Assembly (NCBI GenBank): GCA_023957155.1
Contig: JAMLHK010000002.1
Coordinates: forward strand, 397,260 to 461,259
Reading direction: 5' to 3'
Length of the DNA: 64,000 nt
Origin: Chitinophagaceae bacterium
GTDB lineage: Bacteria > Bacteroidota > Bacteroidia > Chitinophagales > Chitinophagaceae
Shown: positions 63,810 through 64,000 of the stretch, in pieces
Layout of the letters: the number at the start of each line of letters is the position of its first letter
Numbering within the stretch: the stretch's first letter is position 1
Notes under the pieces: model-generated
Database searches by the model: none
What the model saw: the letters and a program-made list of their open reading frames with translations, nothing else
What the model was told of the DNA's origin: nothing
Translations under genes and position numbers: made by a program

Positions 63810-64000
63810 GCTGTAAACTATGCTATCGCGTTGTTCCGCTCAGGCGGAGCAAGGAGGAAAGTCCGGACAGCACAGGGCAACACACCGGTTAACGGCCGGT
63901 CACGCCTCCGGCGTGAAGACAGTGCCACAGAAAATAACCGTCCCGCTGCATGGCGGGATAAGGGTGAAAACGTGAGGTAAAAGCTCACGATTGTATATGG
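63810..64000 (+). ncRNA. rnpB: RNase P RNA (class A), truncated by the window end
   Basis: The 5' half of the catalytic RNA that matures tRNA 5' ends. The conserved GAGGAAAGTCCGGAC lies at 63854-63868, the preceding P3-like hairpin TTGTTCCGC / GCGGAGCAA is intact, and ACAGTGCCACAGAAAATAACC (63919-63939) and GGGTGAAAACGTGAGGTAA (63962-63980) match the core that pairs in P4-P11. Short frames in this stretch are therefore not genes. The 3' part lies beyond the window. Confidence 0.92.

Noticed and set aside
63792-63980. 62-codon frame at the right end
   Set aside because: It lies within the RNase P RNA gene.
1-64000. tRNA genes, CRISPR arrays, transposases
   Set aside because: Reading both strands showed no cloverleaf tRNA, no regularly spaced repeat array and no transposase or recombinase protein.

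Overview
The window looks like a chromosomal segment of a Bacteroidota member, most likely family Chitinophagaceae. Several promoters fit the Bacteroidota -33/-7 pattern (TTG or TTTG, about 18-20 bp, TAnnTTTG). The gene content also fits: HmuY, DUF1573 pairs, TlpA proteins with N-terminal DUF4369-like domains, a LepB with an extra N-terminal membrane domain, and M56/BlaI pairs. All family assignments were made by reading the sequence; no search was run.

Layout. 1-9 kb: the end of an alpha/beta hydrolase, a signal peptidase I gene broken by alternating frame changes, amino-acid and dicarboxylate transporters, a DedA fusion protein, an MFS carrier and a heptosyltransferase-like enzyme. 9-13.6 kb: an AT-richer accessory island with all genes on the minus strand (a PIN/excisionase-type toxin-antitoxin pair and three unrelated small genes). 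Three of its intergenic gaps hold related long dyad elements placed just after a stop codon, giving a cassette-like arrangement. 13.6-26.5 kb: an octapeptide-repeat protein, malate dehydrogenase, a thioredoxin-like protein, two DUF1573 proteins, a barrel/helix-hairpin-helix pair, a glycoside hydrolase with a lectin-like partner, and a membrane/HTH pair. 26.7-31 kb: a BlaI repressor with a visible operator, an M56-amidase fusion receptor and a thioredoxin-like protein.

33.7-38.9 kb: a four-gene heme/iron uptake cluster made of a lipoprotein class II chelatase, a PepSY membrane protein, a TonB receptor and a HmuY hemophore. 39.3-48.1 kb: a TlpA lipoprotein, an unknown lipoprotein and the leucine operon leuC-leuD-leuA/cimA-(unknown barrel)-leuB. 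48.4-58.1 kb: housekeeping and envelope genes (RNase Z, peptide deformylase, BON and SH3 proteins, MscS) and a divergent galactose pair (aldose 1-epimerase and an SGLT-type symporter). 58.2-61.7 kb: a probable copper-uptake operon with a Cys-rich periplasmic protein, a YtkA-like lipoprotein and an OprC/NosA-like receptor. The window ends with an aldo/keto reductase, an AEC transporter and the 5' part of the RNase P RNA gene.

Most of the region is ordinary core chromosome. The parts most worth a second look are the repeat-separated island (9.6-13.6 kb), the metal-uptake clusters at 34-39 kb and 58-62 kb, and the M56-amidase fusion. No tRNA, CRISPR array, transposase or recombinase gene was recognised.
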